Below are positions 49,897 to 61,475 of a DNA stretch of 64,000 nt, piece by piece. The DNA lies in the NCBI RefSeq assembly GCF_034190915.1, contig NW_026947502.1, positions 34,068,785 to 34,132,784 of the forward strand. Direction: 5' to 3'. Both the position numbers and the translations under genes were made by a program. This DNA comes from Cavia porcellus (lineage: Eukaryota > Chordata > Mammalia > Rodentia > Caviidae). The notes under the pieces were generated by a model. The model was not told the origin of the DNA and did not search any database. It worked only from the letters and a program-made list of their open reading frames with translations. Numbering within the stretch: position 1 is the stretch's first letter; each line of letters starts with the position of its first letter.

Positions 49897-50100
49897 CTTG
49901 GGGGCCGGCGCGGGTCCCCGCGTCCGAGTTGCTTGAGCTCCTGTGGCGCAGCCGCCGAGAAAGCTGATCGCGGCTGGCTGCCCCACGCTCCTCCGCCCGC
50001 CGCCGCCGCGTCCGGCCGCTTTGTGAGCCCGCAGCGCTCTGGCTCGCCCGGCTCCGCGGCTCGGGTGCGGCGTCCGCGGGCGGAGGAGCCCGAGCGCGCG
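49897..50100 (-). other. SPOCK1: Predicted untranslated first exon of SPOCK1
   Basis: The 3' edge is set by the consensus donor at 49897. The 5' edge (transcription start) is not visible and 50100 is only a placeholder inside the CpG island. Read on the minus strand it contains GCAGCCAGCCGCGATCAG and AGGAGCTCAAGCAACTCGGA, followed by GC-rich leader up to the donor. No upstream ATG in a long testican-like frame is seen. No TATA box was noticed, consistent with a CpG-island promoter. Confidence 0.5.
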
Positions 50101-50499
50101 AGCCGAGGCCTCTGGCGTCCCCTGGCGGCCACGGGCTGCTGTGCGGCCCGCCAGGGCAGCCTGAAGTCCGGGTCCTGAAGGGAGTTATTTACACTCCTGC
50201 AGGCTGGTGCAAAAAGCTGGAGGAACCGAGGCTGCGAAGCAAGGAGCCTCCCGCCGTTGAGACGTTCGCGGAAGCTATGTCCTCAGCCTACCCGGCTCAG
50301 AAACATGTTGGGGAAGAGATATTCTTAGAAATGCAGACATCTAAGGAAGACTTTGGAGACATTTGGCAGCCAGCCAAACTGGACAGAGAAATAGGGACGC
50401 GCTGCCTGCCTGGGTTTTTGCGAGCTTAAGGGTGGTCTCGCCAGTTTTGCAAAGCCCCCCTCGAGCCCCCAGGGCTAGCAAATCGGCATGAGCTCCAAG

Positions 50500-50713
50500 A
50501 ATCTTTACTATGGTTGTTGCTGTACTGAGAATCGAACAAACTCAAGGCCTCCTGCACCCTCGGGAGGTGATGTGCCACTGAGCTACCCCCCAGCCCTTTT
50601 CACTTTTCATTTGAAACATGGTTTGCTAAATTTCCCAGCCTGCCCTCAGAATTGCAACCCCCCTGCCTCAGCTTCCCTGAATAGCTGGGATTGCAGGAGT
50701 GTACCATGTGCCT
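50500..50713 (-). mobile_element. B1-ID dimeric SINE (B1-dID type), minus strand
   Basis: On the plus strand an inverted ID body (GTACTGAGAATCGAACAAAC to CCACTGAGCTACCCCCCAGC) is followed by an inverted B1 (CCTGCCTCAGCTTCCCTGAA, TAGCTGGGATTGCAGGAGTG). On the minus strand the order is B1 then ID, as at 29305-29475. Confidence 0.88.
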
Positions 50714-51199
50714 GACTCAAGAGTCCCCAGATGCCTTCCACACAGCACACATTTTGAGTGGATTTCTATACTACCTTCCTAGGGCATACTCCACCTGCAT
50801 CTCTGCAATCTGCCCCATACCACGGCCGCTCCTGGCAGCTGGCATGGACCCTGTAGCCTTCATTTCTGTCATTTGTGCTCACAATAACTATCTGAATATG
50901 TTTGGCCTCTGTTTCCATCCCCATCCCATGAAAAATGGCCCTAAAACTAACCTGTTGCATTTTCTTAGATGCACAGGAAAGAAGAGAGGAGAGCTGGAGC
51001 AGGCTTCAGAGCTGGACCCCAGCCCCCAACTCCTTCACTGTGCTCAGCCATGTTCCATCAAATAGAGCTTAAAGGGACTTAATGCTTTCCCTATCAGAGA
51101 CCAGGAGGCCCTATTGCCATCTTTGACATGCAAATGTGGCCCACTCCACAGGCACCAGTGCTTGTATAGAGCAAATCTGACTACCACCATGTCCAGCAC

Positions 51200-51625
51200 A
51201 AGCTCAGAGCACTTCACAGTGCTTTCCTGAGTAACCCCTGGCTCCTGGCTGCAGCCCTGGGCCCCCTGCATCTCCCACCCCTAGCTACCTGTGACTGCAT
51301 TCATTTCACCTGGCCTCACTTCCCAGTCCTCTCCAGTGAAGATAAGCCACCTCCAACATGGCTCCCTCACTTTGGCCATGGCCAATGTCCAGCCCAACTT
51401 GAGCCCATGGACCAGTGACTCTGTCCCTGAGAGCTCCCTGCTCCTGCACTGGAGGTTGCTTGTTTCATGTCTGTCCTCCCCATGCTGGAACTCTGTGAAG
51501 GCAGAGGCTGTCTGTCTTGTACACAGCAGCTCCCCAGTCTCTGGGGCTCAAGCTTCTAACAAATAAGGGCTCCCACAATACTCACTGTGAATAAGCGAGT
51601 GAATAGTGGATGGATAGATGGCACC
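51200..51625 (+). repeat. L2 LINE 3' fossil
   Basis: TGGAACTCTGTGAAGGCAGA, GGCTGTCTGTCTTGTACACA and a final GTGAATAAGCGAGTGAATAG follow the L2 3' end. Confidence 0.7.
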
Positions 51626-51759
51626 CAACCAAGTCTGAACCACACTTCTCAGTGAATAGTAACATGGGATGTGGTCAGTGGTGAACTATGCTGCAATCAT
51701 TTGCTTGTGTGTGGTATGTAGTACTTGGATTCTGACTTTTCTTAAAAATATTAACAGAG

Positions 51760-51775
51760 CCCCCGGGGGGGGGGG
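51760..51775. repeat. C5G11 homopolymer junction
   Basis: Five C directly followed by eleven G, a short self-complementary run. It may be an assembly-sensitive site. Confidence 0.95.
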
Positions 51776-52799
51776 TAGATCCCAGTTTTACCCTCGACTG
51801 ATGTGTAAGCCTGGAAGCTTTCTTGAAAGAGAAAGGAAAGAAAAACCACAGCTGTCATTTTCAGGACTGTACATCAGCCAAAGTTTACCATAGGAATAGT
51901 GTAGATATTCAACATCAAGTCCTGGTGTATCAGAACTGGAGAGACGCTTATAAGCGAGGAAGATAATGTTCCTTATGTTTGTAAAAATCTAGGCAAGCAG
52001 CATTTCCACATTGCTCTGCCCAATTTGCCAGCAAAGCTTCCAAAAGAGTTGTCCCCAGATGTTTTACCCCCTTATCTTGATGTATTCCCCAGCCACTCTA
52101 ATCTGCCTTTCAGTCTCACTGGCCATTATGACTTATCACATCAGCAGCCTCCCTGATTGGTCTCTAAACAGTGGGCTCTGGAGGCACAATCCCTCCTTCC
52201 TTCCCTGTCCCCCACTAGCCATTCCTGTGTATATACCAGCACTTCTTAGGGCGTGAGTTCAGGCCCCCACACAACCTGCCTTTCCACGGAAGCTCACACC
52301 CAGCCCTGTACTCAGTGGCCAGGAATAATCCCAGCCCACAAGTGACTGAGGACTTCTTTCTGCTCATAATGACATCTCAGGATGCCACAGGTATGTCAGA
52401 CAGTATCAGGATTTCTCTCAGCACCTGTGCTCCATAATAAACCTGTCCCTAAGCACATGGCTGCCTCAGACAAAAGCCTGTGGGTCAACTTCTGTTCCTC
52501 CACTTGTTTACCCTTTCCCATCTTACAGTGAGCTGGTCCATGCCAGTTCCAAATGCCCATGGATGTACCCATTTCATGCACCCTCAACAATCATACCCAC
52601 TCCAATGGGACTCTCTCTTCCCCAACATGTTTCTGAGCCTCTGCCACCACCGCTTCTCACCCAGAGGACTACAGTAGCCTGCTTACTGGTTATCTTGGTC
52701 CTTGCCTTTCTTCTGCAGCCCATTATCCACTCAAGGGTCAGAGAAATGCTTTGCAAATGGAATCTCCCATCTTACATAAAATCTCTTTGACACCAAGAC

Positions 52800-53230
52800 C
52801 AAAACCTGGACTCTTTCCCACGATGGATAAAGCACTGCCCCATTTGTCCCCTCAGCTCCCTAGTCTCTTGTTCCTGTCAACCTACCTCAGGCCCTCCACC
52901 CTGCTGGGTCTTCCTCCCAGAGTGTCCTTTCCCCTACTCATCACAGACCAGCTCATTTTTGGCTGCCAGATCTCAACTCAGATGTCACCATCTCGGGGAA
53001 CCTTCCCTGACTGCTTCATCTAACACAGCCACGCCCCACTGCCTCTGGAATTCCCTGGCTGTCTACTGTTGCTCCTGGCTGTTCCCTTAAGAGTGTTTTG
53101 TTTTTTTGCTTATTTCTCTTTTACTCAATTCAGATATTAATTCAAAGAGGACTGATCACAGAGCCTAACATTTAGGGGATACTCAGTAAATATTTATCCA
53201 GCAAGCCGATGGATGGATGAGGGAAACACA
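52800..53230 (+). repeat. L2 LINE 3' fossil
   Basis: CAACTCAGATGTCACCATCT, GGGGAACCTTCCCTGACTGC and CTCAGTAAATATTTATCCAG are the classic L2 terminal blocks. Confidence 0.85.
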
Positions 53231-54059
53231 TTTCAGGACCCTTCCTGCATCCTAAAGTTTGAAGCCCTTAACTGCCTGAGCATTTGCTTTGGCGGCCTCA
53301 CTCCTTAAATATCTTGTTCTGCAGAGCTGTTCTCTGCTTTTCTGGGAGGTCTTGTCCCTGGTTTAATCAAAGGGCATCCACTTTTGGCCAAGGTCCAACC
53401 TCACAACTGAGTCTTCCCTGTAAGCAGCGTGAGTGGGAAGGGCAGCCAGCAGCTGGGCAGGGGTGGGGAGCCGGCCTGAGCCAAGAAAGGACGTAACCTT
53501 GGGGCAGGGTGGGAAAGCTGGAAGCTGGAGACCTGCCATCCGCTCAGCCAGCACTTGCGAGGAACATCAGATTTATTTGGCTGCAGGAAGCACGGGGGAC
53601 CAAGATCGATACTGAGCCTTGGGGCTGTATTTCTGCTTTTCAATGGCTTATGCACAACCATAATAACTCCTTGTTTTAACATAGTTCTTATTTTCCAAGA
53701 GCCCCACATGTTTTATTTCCAGTTTAATGGGTCCACAAACATGTGCTCCTGTAGCAAACATAACTGTCACCATTTTATGCCAAGGAGAGGGGGCATGAAA
53801 AGACTAGATGACTGTGAAGGTCACAGAAAAAGAGAGAGAGATGGCCTTGCCACAGAAAGTTCCAGCATAGCGCCTTTCAAGATGCCAACCACTCCCTGGG
53901 CTCTGATGTGACAGGTTCCTATAAATCCTGCCTTCTCATCGACCTGAATCCATTCCTAGCTGAAAAGTCATACGTCTACCTGGTACCTGACACCTGCATT
54001 TTGCTGCCTCTGGTAGGTTGAACTGAATGTGTCCCAAATCAAACACTTGAGCTACATCC

Positions 54060-54430
54060 TCTAGTCAAACCTGCTCCCTTCCTTTGTCCCCACATCCAGC
54101 AAAACATGCCCCCCCCTGCCCAGCTACTCTTCTGATCACCTGTCCCTGCCGCTTGACCACAGAGCCTCTCCAGGAGGCTCCCTGGGAGCTCTCTCCTCCT
54201 TGCCTGCCCTTCTCCTGGCCAGCTGCCGCCCCACACAGGCTACACCTTCACTCCAAGTTCCCAGAAAAGGTTCCCTTGAACTCTACTATCCAAAGATCCT
54301 TGTCACAGATGCAGAACTGCTTGATGTCCCTCTCACACCACTCAGCAGCACAGGGCAGGGTCTCCCTCGCCTGCTACCGAGTCCATATCGTATGTTACAC
54401 AGCAGGAATGCAATAAATACTGATGATACC
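54060..54430 (+). repeat. Probable L2 fossil
   Basis: Cysteine/proline-rich text of L2 type ending CAGGAATGCAATAAATACTG. Diverged, low certainty. Confidence 0.45.
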
Positions 54431-55014
54431 AGAAAATACAGCCCCGTGTATGTATTGCCCTCTCTTCTTAGAAGCAAAGCAGCTCCCAGGTTTCATTTAG
54501 AGATTTTAATGCCCAAACATCCCTTGGATGGAAGATAGAGACAATAAAGAAACGATGTAATCTTCTACACCTGGAGGATGCTCTTCTTTTGAGGGTGCTA
54601 CTGGGATATATCCTGGCCCCAAGAAAGGGGAGAAGGAAAGACATGCATTTCTCAATGCTATGGAAAACAGCTCACACAACAGGGCCCGTAACTTTTATGA
54701 ATGCATTGATTTTACCTATTGATTATATGTATTCAGCAGAGCCAGGTTCACTCCATCTCTCCGCATCCTCCCCGTCATCCCCACCTCTGCACATTTACCT
54801 TCTAGCTTTCTCCCTCCCACGCAAAGCCATAGTAAATGGGTGACCTAGTGCAGGGAGAATTGATTTTAAGCAAATGAGTACCTCACAAAGAAATGAAAAT
54901 AACCATCAGGAAAGCCTAATGGCCAAGCAACTACACAGGGACAGATCAGAAGATGTCAAAGGCCTGACCGCACCAAAAAATTCATGAGCACAATATTGAT
55001 AACAACAAAGGCAG

Positions 55015-55145
55015 ACTTGTGTGAGCACTTACACAATGTTACCACAGTCCTGTTTCTGTCTAATGCAATCGTTATGACAGCTTCCTGTGAATCAGGCATT
55101 GTAATAAAACCCATTTTTCAGACAAAAGCAATGAGCCCCTGAGTT
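55015..55145 (+). repeat. MIR SINE fragment
   Basis: GTGAGCACTTACACAATGTT, CCCATTTTTCAGACAAAAGC and AATGAGCCCCTGAGTTATG follow MIR order. Confidence 0.75.
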
Positions 55146-55154
55146 ATGTTATCG

Positions 55155-55790
55155 CTTATATTAGCCTAGTTTCTGTTGCTTTAAAAATAATATTGGAAGC
55201 TGGGTAATATATAAAGCAAAGAGGGTTACTCAGTTCACAGGTTTGGAGGCTGAAAGCCCAAAACTGACCTCCCTTTCCATTTAGTCTCATGTGACGGCCT
55301 CCCGGCTGTCACGATATAGCAAAGAGACAGAATGAGAGCCCTCTAAGGACAGCAGTGGTCAAATGCACAGGGAGACCTCAATTTACAGCAACCTACTCTC
55401 CTACAACTCACACTCCTGGAGCCCAGTGTTACTCCCTTCTAAGAGTGACATCCTGGGGATGTGGCTTAGTAATAGACCACACACTTAGCATGTGTGAGGC
55501 TCTAGCATCAATTCTTCAAAACAAAAAGAAAATATAAAAAGACAAGAAAAGAAGAAAATAAAAAGAAAAAAGGCTGGTGGTATGGTTTACTCCTTGCATA
55601 CGAGGTTCAGTCTCCAACCCTGAAGAAATTGTGATAATCAAGGTCATGGTCATAATCATAAGTGATGCCTCCAGTGACCAAATCCCTAGATCCCCCCTCC
55701 CACTTAAAAGTTCTACCACAGCAGGAAACAAGTTTCTAATACATGAACCTTTAGGGAACACACCAGATACAAACCACAGCATCACTTACC
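55155..55790 (-). mobile_element. MaLR-type LTR interrupted by ID-like SINEs
   Basis: Reverse-oriented LTR: on the plus strand TAGCCTAGTTTCTGTTGCTT, TGGGTAATATATAAAGCAAA at the start, CCTTTAGGGAACACACCAGA and TACAAACCACAGCATCAC at the end, as in MST/MLT-type LTRs. It is split at about 55445-55625 by SINE sequence. Confidence 0.7.
55452..55625 (+). mobile_element. ID-like SINE pair inside the LTR
   Basis: The first unit CCTGGGGATGTGGCTTAGTA to CTCTAGCATCAATTC ends in a long A/G-rich tail (about 55515-55570). A second, shorter ID-like body (GGCTGGTGGTATGGTTTACT, GAGGTTCAGTCTCCAA) follows immediately. Confidence 0.7.
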
Positions 55791-56209
55791 CCAAATCACT
55801 CAGTGTGTAAAGGGAAGTGCCAAGATTTGAATCAAGAACTAAGACCCATCAGAAGTTCCACTGTGACCTTCCAGCAGCCAACACCACTGCTGCCATCTTT
55901 CATCCCGTTTCCCTCCCTTCCCACACTGAACGTACTCACACACTAGTGAAAAGGCATAATTTGGTATAAAGTTACTCATCGATTTATAGACAATATATGT
56001 TGTGCTCTTTGAGTTTAGTGTCTGTTCCCATGGATCATGTGATCTTCAGGACAAAACATTAAATGGGAACCCACACTATTCTCAGTCATGATTGTATGGG
56101 TAGGTAGTGAAAGACACTAAAAGCTATGACTCATTGAACTCAGTACCCAAGGACTTGTGTGACTCACGGTCCATGATGACTAGGGAACCTCATCATCATA
56201 TGAGTACAA

Positions 56210-56312
56210 GGGCTGGGGATTTAGCTCAGCAGCATAAGCGCCTGCCTTACAAGCAGGCAGTCGTGAGTTCGATCCCTGGTACCAATAAAAAAGGAAAAAG
56301 ACCAAAAATAAA
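56210..56312 (+). mobile_element. Young ID-like SINE with perfect 18-bp duplication
   Basis: GGGCTGGGGATTTAGCTCAG, ATAAGCGCCTGCCTTACAAG, GAGTTCGATCCCTGGTACCA then an A-rich tail. Identical direct repeats ATCATCATATGAGTACAA lie at 56192-56209 and 56313-56330. Intact pol III A and B boxes and unmutated duplications indicate recent insertion. Confidence 0.97.
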
Positions 56313-58019
56313 ATCATCATATGAGTACAAAATATTGTTTCTCCCCTAGAAGTGCTGAGTCTCTCTCCACCTCTATAGTGATGACTGCCACATGACACCT
56401 AGTGAGAGCATGTGAGGTTATGTTGACCCAGTTCTATCCTGAGAATGCAGGAAAGAAACACTTCCAAGGACTGATGCACATGTGAAAAGTCACTGGGAGT
56501 GGGTTGCTCTTGGGAAGGGAACCTCAAAATCTTATCTAATCCTGCATCAATTAGTCGCTCAGTGGCACTTAACCTCAAAGCAAATGAGGCTGGGGACACC
56601 ACAGGGGGCTGAGACAGAAATAGCTTGTCTTCATGGAGCTTACCTGCTTGCAGCACTAGAGGCAAGCTTGCTCCACCCAGAAGGAAAGGATTTATCTTTG
56701 TTTGGATTCTGCAGGTTTCAATAAAATATCCTCTGTTTCAACAGATATGCTCTGTTTGAAATGTTCTACCTTCCAGTTCCCCAATGGCTGAATTAATCAG
56801 TGGAGCTCATAAGATACTTTCAGTTGTCAGGTCCATCTCAATTTCAGAGAAGCTAAAATAACATACATCTTAGAATCTACAGAGCAGTGCAGAAGTTGCC
56901 TCATGGGGTTATCAAACAAATTAGACCAGTTTTTATTTGCACTGTGCTTATAACAGTGTCTTAAATGTAATGCTTTTTTGTTAAGTCAAAAGTTTCTCAC
57001 CTAAACGTCTGTAGAATAAGCCACCATCATCCTTTTCCTTGATTAAGAACCTGAGGTTTGCAGATATTGAATGACTTGCCCATGATTACAAGGCATGGGG
57101 CCTCACTGTCTCCTAAGTCCATGGTAGAAGCCTTGATGCCCTTTTCCCTGCATCCTAGAAGATGGGATGGCTACGGTCAAGGCACTTGATCTCTATTGGC
57201 TAAGAAACAAGCCTGAAGAGACTTGAAGACATTTTTTTTCCTCTCTCAGAAAAGAATCCCAGCTTTCTTTTCTTTTTCCCATTAATTCTGTGTTCATTTA
57301 AAGAGAAGAAATGCACCTAGTCATCAGCCTCCATGCAAACACCAAAGCTTCAAGATTAGGCAGTAGGGCCTCCAGTCCTCTTGAGGTCAATTCCAGATCA
57401 CTGCTTTAAGAAGGATCTCACAATCTAGGGGTGATGCATGTTCACGTAATTGAGACTTAGAGGTCGGTAATATAAGTCACCAGAGAGCTTAGCATTTCCC
57501 CAAAAGACATGCTTACTAAACAGACCTCAGCTCAGCAAGGCTCCTCAGACTCAGGGGAAAATGGAGTTCCCTACAGAGGAAGCTCTGTAAGAAGCTCTCA
57601 AACTCAGATGGAAACAGGAGAGAAAAATTGGAGCAGGAGGAGTCACACAGAGCCCAGTGGATCTGGAAAACCCAACAAATGAGCCAAATCAGTTTGCCAA
57701 GGCCCAGAGAGACCAAATTTTATTGGAATGGGAAGTAATGCAAAAGGATTTCTAAAACTACCTAGGGAATTAGTTTGAACCAAAACCAAACTTGCTGAAC
57801 CTATTTCTTACCTCAACTTCTAAGAGAATATAGATGGGCTGGAAAGGGCCTACACGCTAAACTAAACCAACTCAGTCCCCCAAGAAGGCATCACCTGCAA
57901 CTGCTGTTGTTACTATTGTAAGAACTCTTAATATGAGATTTAGCCTCTCAACAAATTTGTGAGTTTGTAGTGCAGTAGTATCATCTCTAAGCATAATCCT
58001 GTATAGTAGATCTGTAGAA

Positions 58020-58745
58020 TTCACTAATCTTATATAGTTGAAATGTTTACCCTTTAATTAGTAACTCTCCATTTTCTTGGCCCTCATATATTTATTTTAC
58101 TATTGGCTTCTGTGAGTTTGACTATTTCTGATACCTCATAAAAGGTGAATCATGCAGTATTTGTCCCATGACTGTCTTATTTTACTTAACCTAATATTCT
58201 CCAAGTTCATCTATAGTGACACATAGCTAGGTTTCCTTTCTTTCAAAGGCCTAATAACAGTCCAATATGTACATATTGTATTTTGTGTATCCATGAACCC
58301 ATCAATGGGCCACTGGTTCTCTCCACATCTTGATATTGTGACTAGTGCTGCAGTGAACACAGGAGTGCTAGTATGTCCTGGAGATTCCACTTGCCGTTTT
58401 GATGAATAAATCCCCAGAATTTTCTGAATTACATGATGGTTCTTTTTTAATTTTCGGAGTCATTTTCATGCTGTTTCCCTACAGTGGGAAACATTCCCAT
58501 CAACAGTGTACAAGAATTCCAGATTCTCAACATCCTTGTTAACACTTCCTGTATCTTCTTTTGTTGATAATATCCATCCTGACAGATAAGAAATTATCTC
58601 TTAATGTGTTTTTGATATTCATTTCCTTGATGATTAGTGGCAATGAACATCTTTTCACATATGTGTTACTCATTTATATGTCTTTGGAAATGTATCTATT
58701 CAAGTCCTTAGTATATTTTCAATTGCCTTTATTGGTACACTTTTG
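58020..58745 (-). mobile_element. Old L1M-type 3' end, minus strand
   Basis: Plus-strand order TTAATTAGTAACTCTCCATT, GAATCATGCAGTATTTGTCC, AACATTCCCATCAACAGTGT, ATTTCCTTGATGATTAGTGG and TCTATTCAAGTCCTTAGTAT is the complement of an L1MC/L1ME-like ORF2 end and 3'UTR. It is broken at about 58745 by a younger L1. Confidence 0.85.
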
Positions 58746-61475
58746 ACATACACAATGATGATGTCCATCCTAGGGAATTTGTACCTATGTATGATATATA
58801 TTGATTCTTCTTTTTTTACCCCATCCCTTTCTTTTCCCTTCAATACTACTTCCCCCTCTTTATTTACAAAAGCTTTGTTTCCATTTTTCCTTCTATCCTC
58901 TTTTTCCTTTCATTTCCTTCCCTTCTCCACTTCCCTCCCTTGTTTTACTTCTCAAAAAAACATTTTCTTCCTACTTCTCTATATCTATAATCCCTTTTGG
59001 TTCTTATTTACCTATTTGGTTTTTCATTCAAGAGAAACAATGTGATACTTAAACATGTATATCTGATTTATTTCATTTAAAAGTATGGTCTCAAGGTGCA
59101 TCCATTTACCTAAAAATGTCATAAATTTATGACATTTATCCTCCTTTATGCAGCATAGACATCCACTGTGTATAAAAACCACATTTTCTTTATCTGTCCA
59201 TCCATTGATGGGTATCTGGGCTGTTTCCAAGATTTAGCTATTACAAATTGTGATGCTATAAACATGGGTGTGTCTATATCTCTGTGTCATGGTTATTTTA
59301 ATACTTTCAGGAAGATATCAAGAAGGGGAATAGTGGGTTAAATGCAACCTCTAGTTTTAGTTTTTTCAGGAATCTCCACACTGATTTCCATGGTTGTTGC
59401 AAAAGTCTACACTCCATTCAAAAGAATGAAAGGGTTCCTTTTCCCCCACCCCACCAGCATTTGCTACTGATTGATTTCTTGATGATAGCTTTTCTTTTTG
59501 AGAGCGATGGATTCTCCGCATTGTTTTAATTTGTACCTCTAGAAAGACCAGTGATATTGAACATTTTTTCATATACTTATTTGTGTTGGTACTTCTTCAA
59601 CTGATGTGTATATTCATTTCAGATGCCTAATTATGGAATGAGTTTTTAATTTGGGTAGTTTGACTTTTTGAGTTATTTATATATTATAGATATTAGTCTT
59701 TGAGGAATATTTGGTAAAATTATTTTTCCATTCTATATGTTGTCTCTTCACTCTGTTAGTGGTTTCTTTTGCTGTGCAAAAGATTTTCAGTGTGAAGAGA
59801 ACCCAACTGTTGATTCTTTAAACTATTTCCTGTGTGATTGGGATCTTGTTCAGGAAATCTTTGCCTATACTTATATCTTCAAGACTTTTATCTATTCTAC
59901 CTTCCAGAAGATTTAGTGCTCCTGTTTTAATATTTATATCTTTGATCCATTTTGATTTTAGTTTAATATATGGTGAGAGATATGGGTCTAGGTTTAATCT
60001 TACATATGTAGAAAGCCAGTTTTGATAGAACAATTTATTAAAGAAGCAATCTTTATTCCAGTGAAGATATTTGGATCTTATGTTAATCTAAATTTTAAGG
60101 TGCCTGAGTGCATTTGGAGTTGCTCCTGCATGTTTTTATTCTGTTTCATCGATTCTTGCTAATCCTTGAGTCTGTTTTTTGGAGTGATTATTATTTTTTG
60201 ATTTGTTTTGGGGTTTTTTTTGCCATTTTATCAAGGTAGCTTTGAAGTATAATTTCAAGTCAGAGATTATGATGACCCTTGCTTTGGCTTTGATACACAA
60301 AATTGCTTTTGCTATTCTAAGTCTCTTCTGGTTTCAAATGAATTTGGGGATTGTTTTCTCTAGTTTTGGGGGTATGCTATTGATATTTTGATTGGGATTG
60401 CACTAAATCTGTGTAACAGTTTTGAAATACGGCCATTTTCACTATACTGAGTCTGCCTATCTAAGAACAAGGGAGATCATTCCATTTTCTGATATCCTCT
60501 TCAGTCTTATTTTTTCAGAGTACCATAGGTTACAAAGTAAAGGCCTTTTTCTTTGTTAGATGGATTCCTAAGGATTTTATTTTTCTTGAAGTTATTGTGA
60601 AAGGTTTTGTTTCTCTAATTTCTCTCTCAGTGAGTTTGTTATTCATGTACAGGAATACTATTCATTTTTGAGTGTTGACATTGTATCCAGCTATGCTTCT
60701 GAATTTGATTATTAAATCTACAAGTCTTTTGATGGAGCTTTTTGAGATTTCCATGTTGAGTATCATGTCATGTGTGAATAATGAAAATTTAACTTCTTCC
60801 TTTCCTATCCTTTTTTAAAATTTCTTTCTCTTTTCTAATTGCTCTGGCTAATGTTTTCAGAATTAGAGTGAATAGGAGTGGTGATAGTAGGCATCCTTCT
60901 CTTATTCTTGATTTTAGAATCAAAGCTTTTAGTATGATGTTGGCTGCTCTTTTGACAGAGATGGCTTTTTATCAGATTGGATAAAGACCTATTCCAATTT
61001 TCTGTAGCGTTTCTATCATGAATGGGCTTTGGACTTTGTCTAACACTTTTTCTACATCTATTGAAATGATCATGTGGTTTTTGCTCTTAGTTGCCTTAAT
61101 ATATGGTTATTACATTTACTGATTTGCATATGTTGAACTATATCTGCATCCCTGGAATGAATCTTGCTTGGTCATGGTGTATAATCCTCTTGATGATTTG
61201 CTGCATTGTTTGCCAGTATCTTGTTGAGGATTTTTGTATACATGTTCATTAAGAAGACTGGCCTATAGTTCTATTTTTTTTTCTTTTTTTGGTTGGGTCC
61301 TTCTCTGGTTTTGCAGTTTGTAAGTATTGATTCCCTTTCAATTTCATTAAAGAGTGTGAAAATTAGTAGCACTACATTGCCTCTAAATTTCTTATAGAAT
61401 TCAGCAGTACATCCATCAGGATATAGAATTTCCTTTATTGGTAATTTTCTATTATTATACATATTTTTTATTGTA
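58746..61475 (-). mobile_element. Younger L1 LINE, ORF2 RT domain to 3' end, minus strand
   Basis: Reads as the complement of L1 ORF2: RT entry region near 61300-61450 (complement of GATGTACTGCTGAATTC), C-terminal block KLKSKWIKDINIKTGALNLL near 59930, and 3'UTR down to about 58750. All frames are broken, and no ORF exceeds about 100 codons. The 5' end stops inside the RT domain at about 61475. Confidence 0.85.

Larger units (their letters stand above)
49000..50200. promoter_or_regulatory. CpG island / SPOCK1 promoter region
   Basis: CpG dinucleotides are dense throughout, in sharp contrast with the AT-rich, CpG-poor flanks. Several GC-box (Sp1-type) GGGGCGGGG motifs occur on either strand, for example around 49071-49095 and 49336-49380. 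The island spans the first coding exon, the putative first intron and the noncoding exon, as expected for a housekeeping-style or developmentally regulated CpG promoter. The exact start site cannot be determined. Confidence 0.85.

Noticed and set aside
49237..50178. 313-codon plus-strand open frame across the CpG island
   Set aside because: It is antisense to SPOCK1, arginine/proline/glycine-rich, and explained by the near absence of AT-rich stop codons in very GC-rich DNA. No domain seen.
56210..56312. tRNA gene
   Set aside because: A and B boxes are present because ID SINEs derive from a tRNA, but the cloverleaf is degenerate and the copy has an A-rich tail and insertion duplications.
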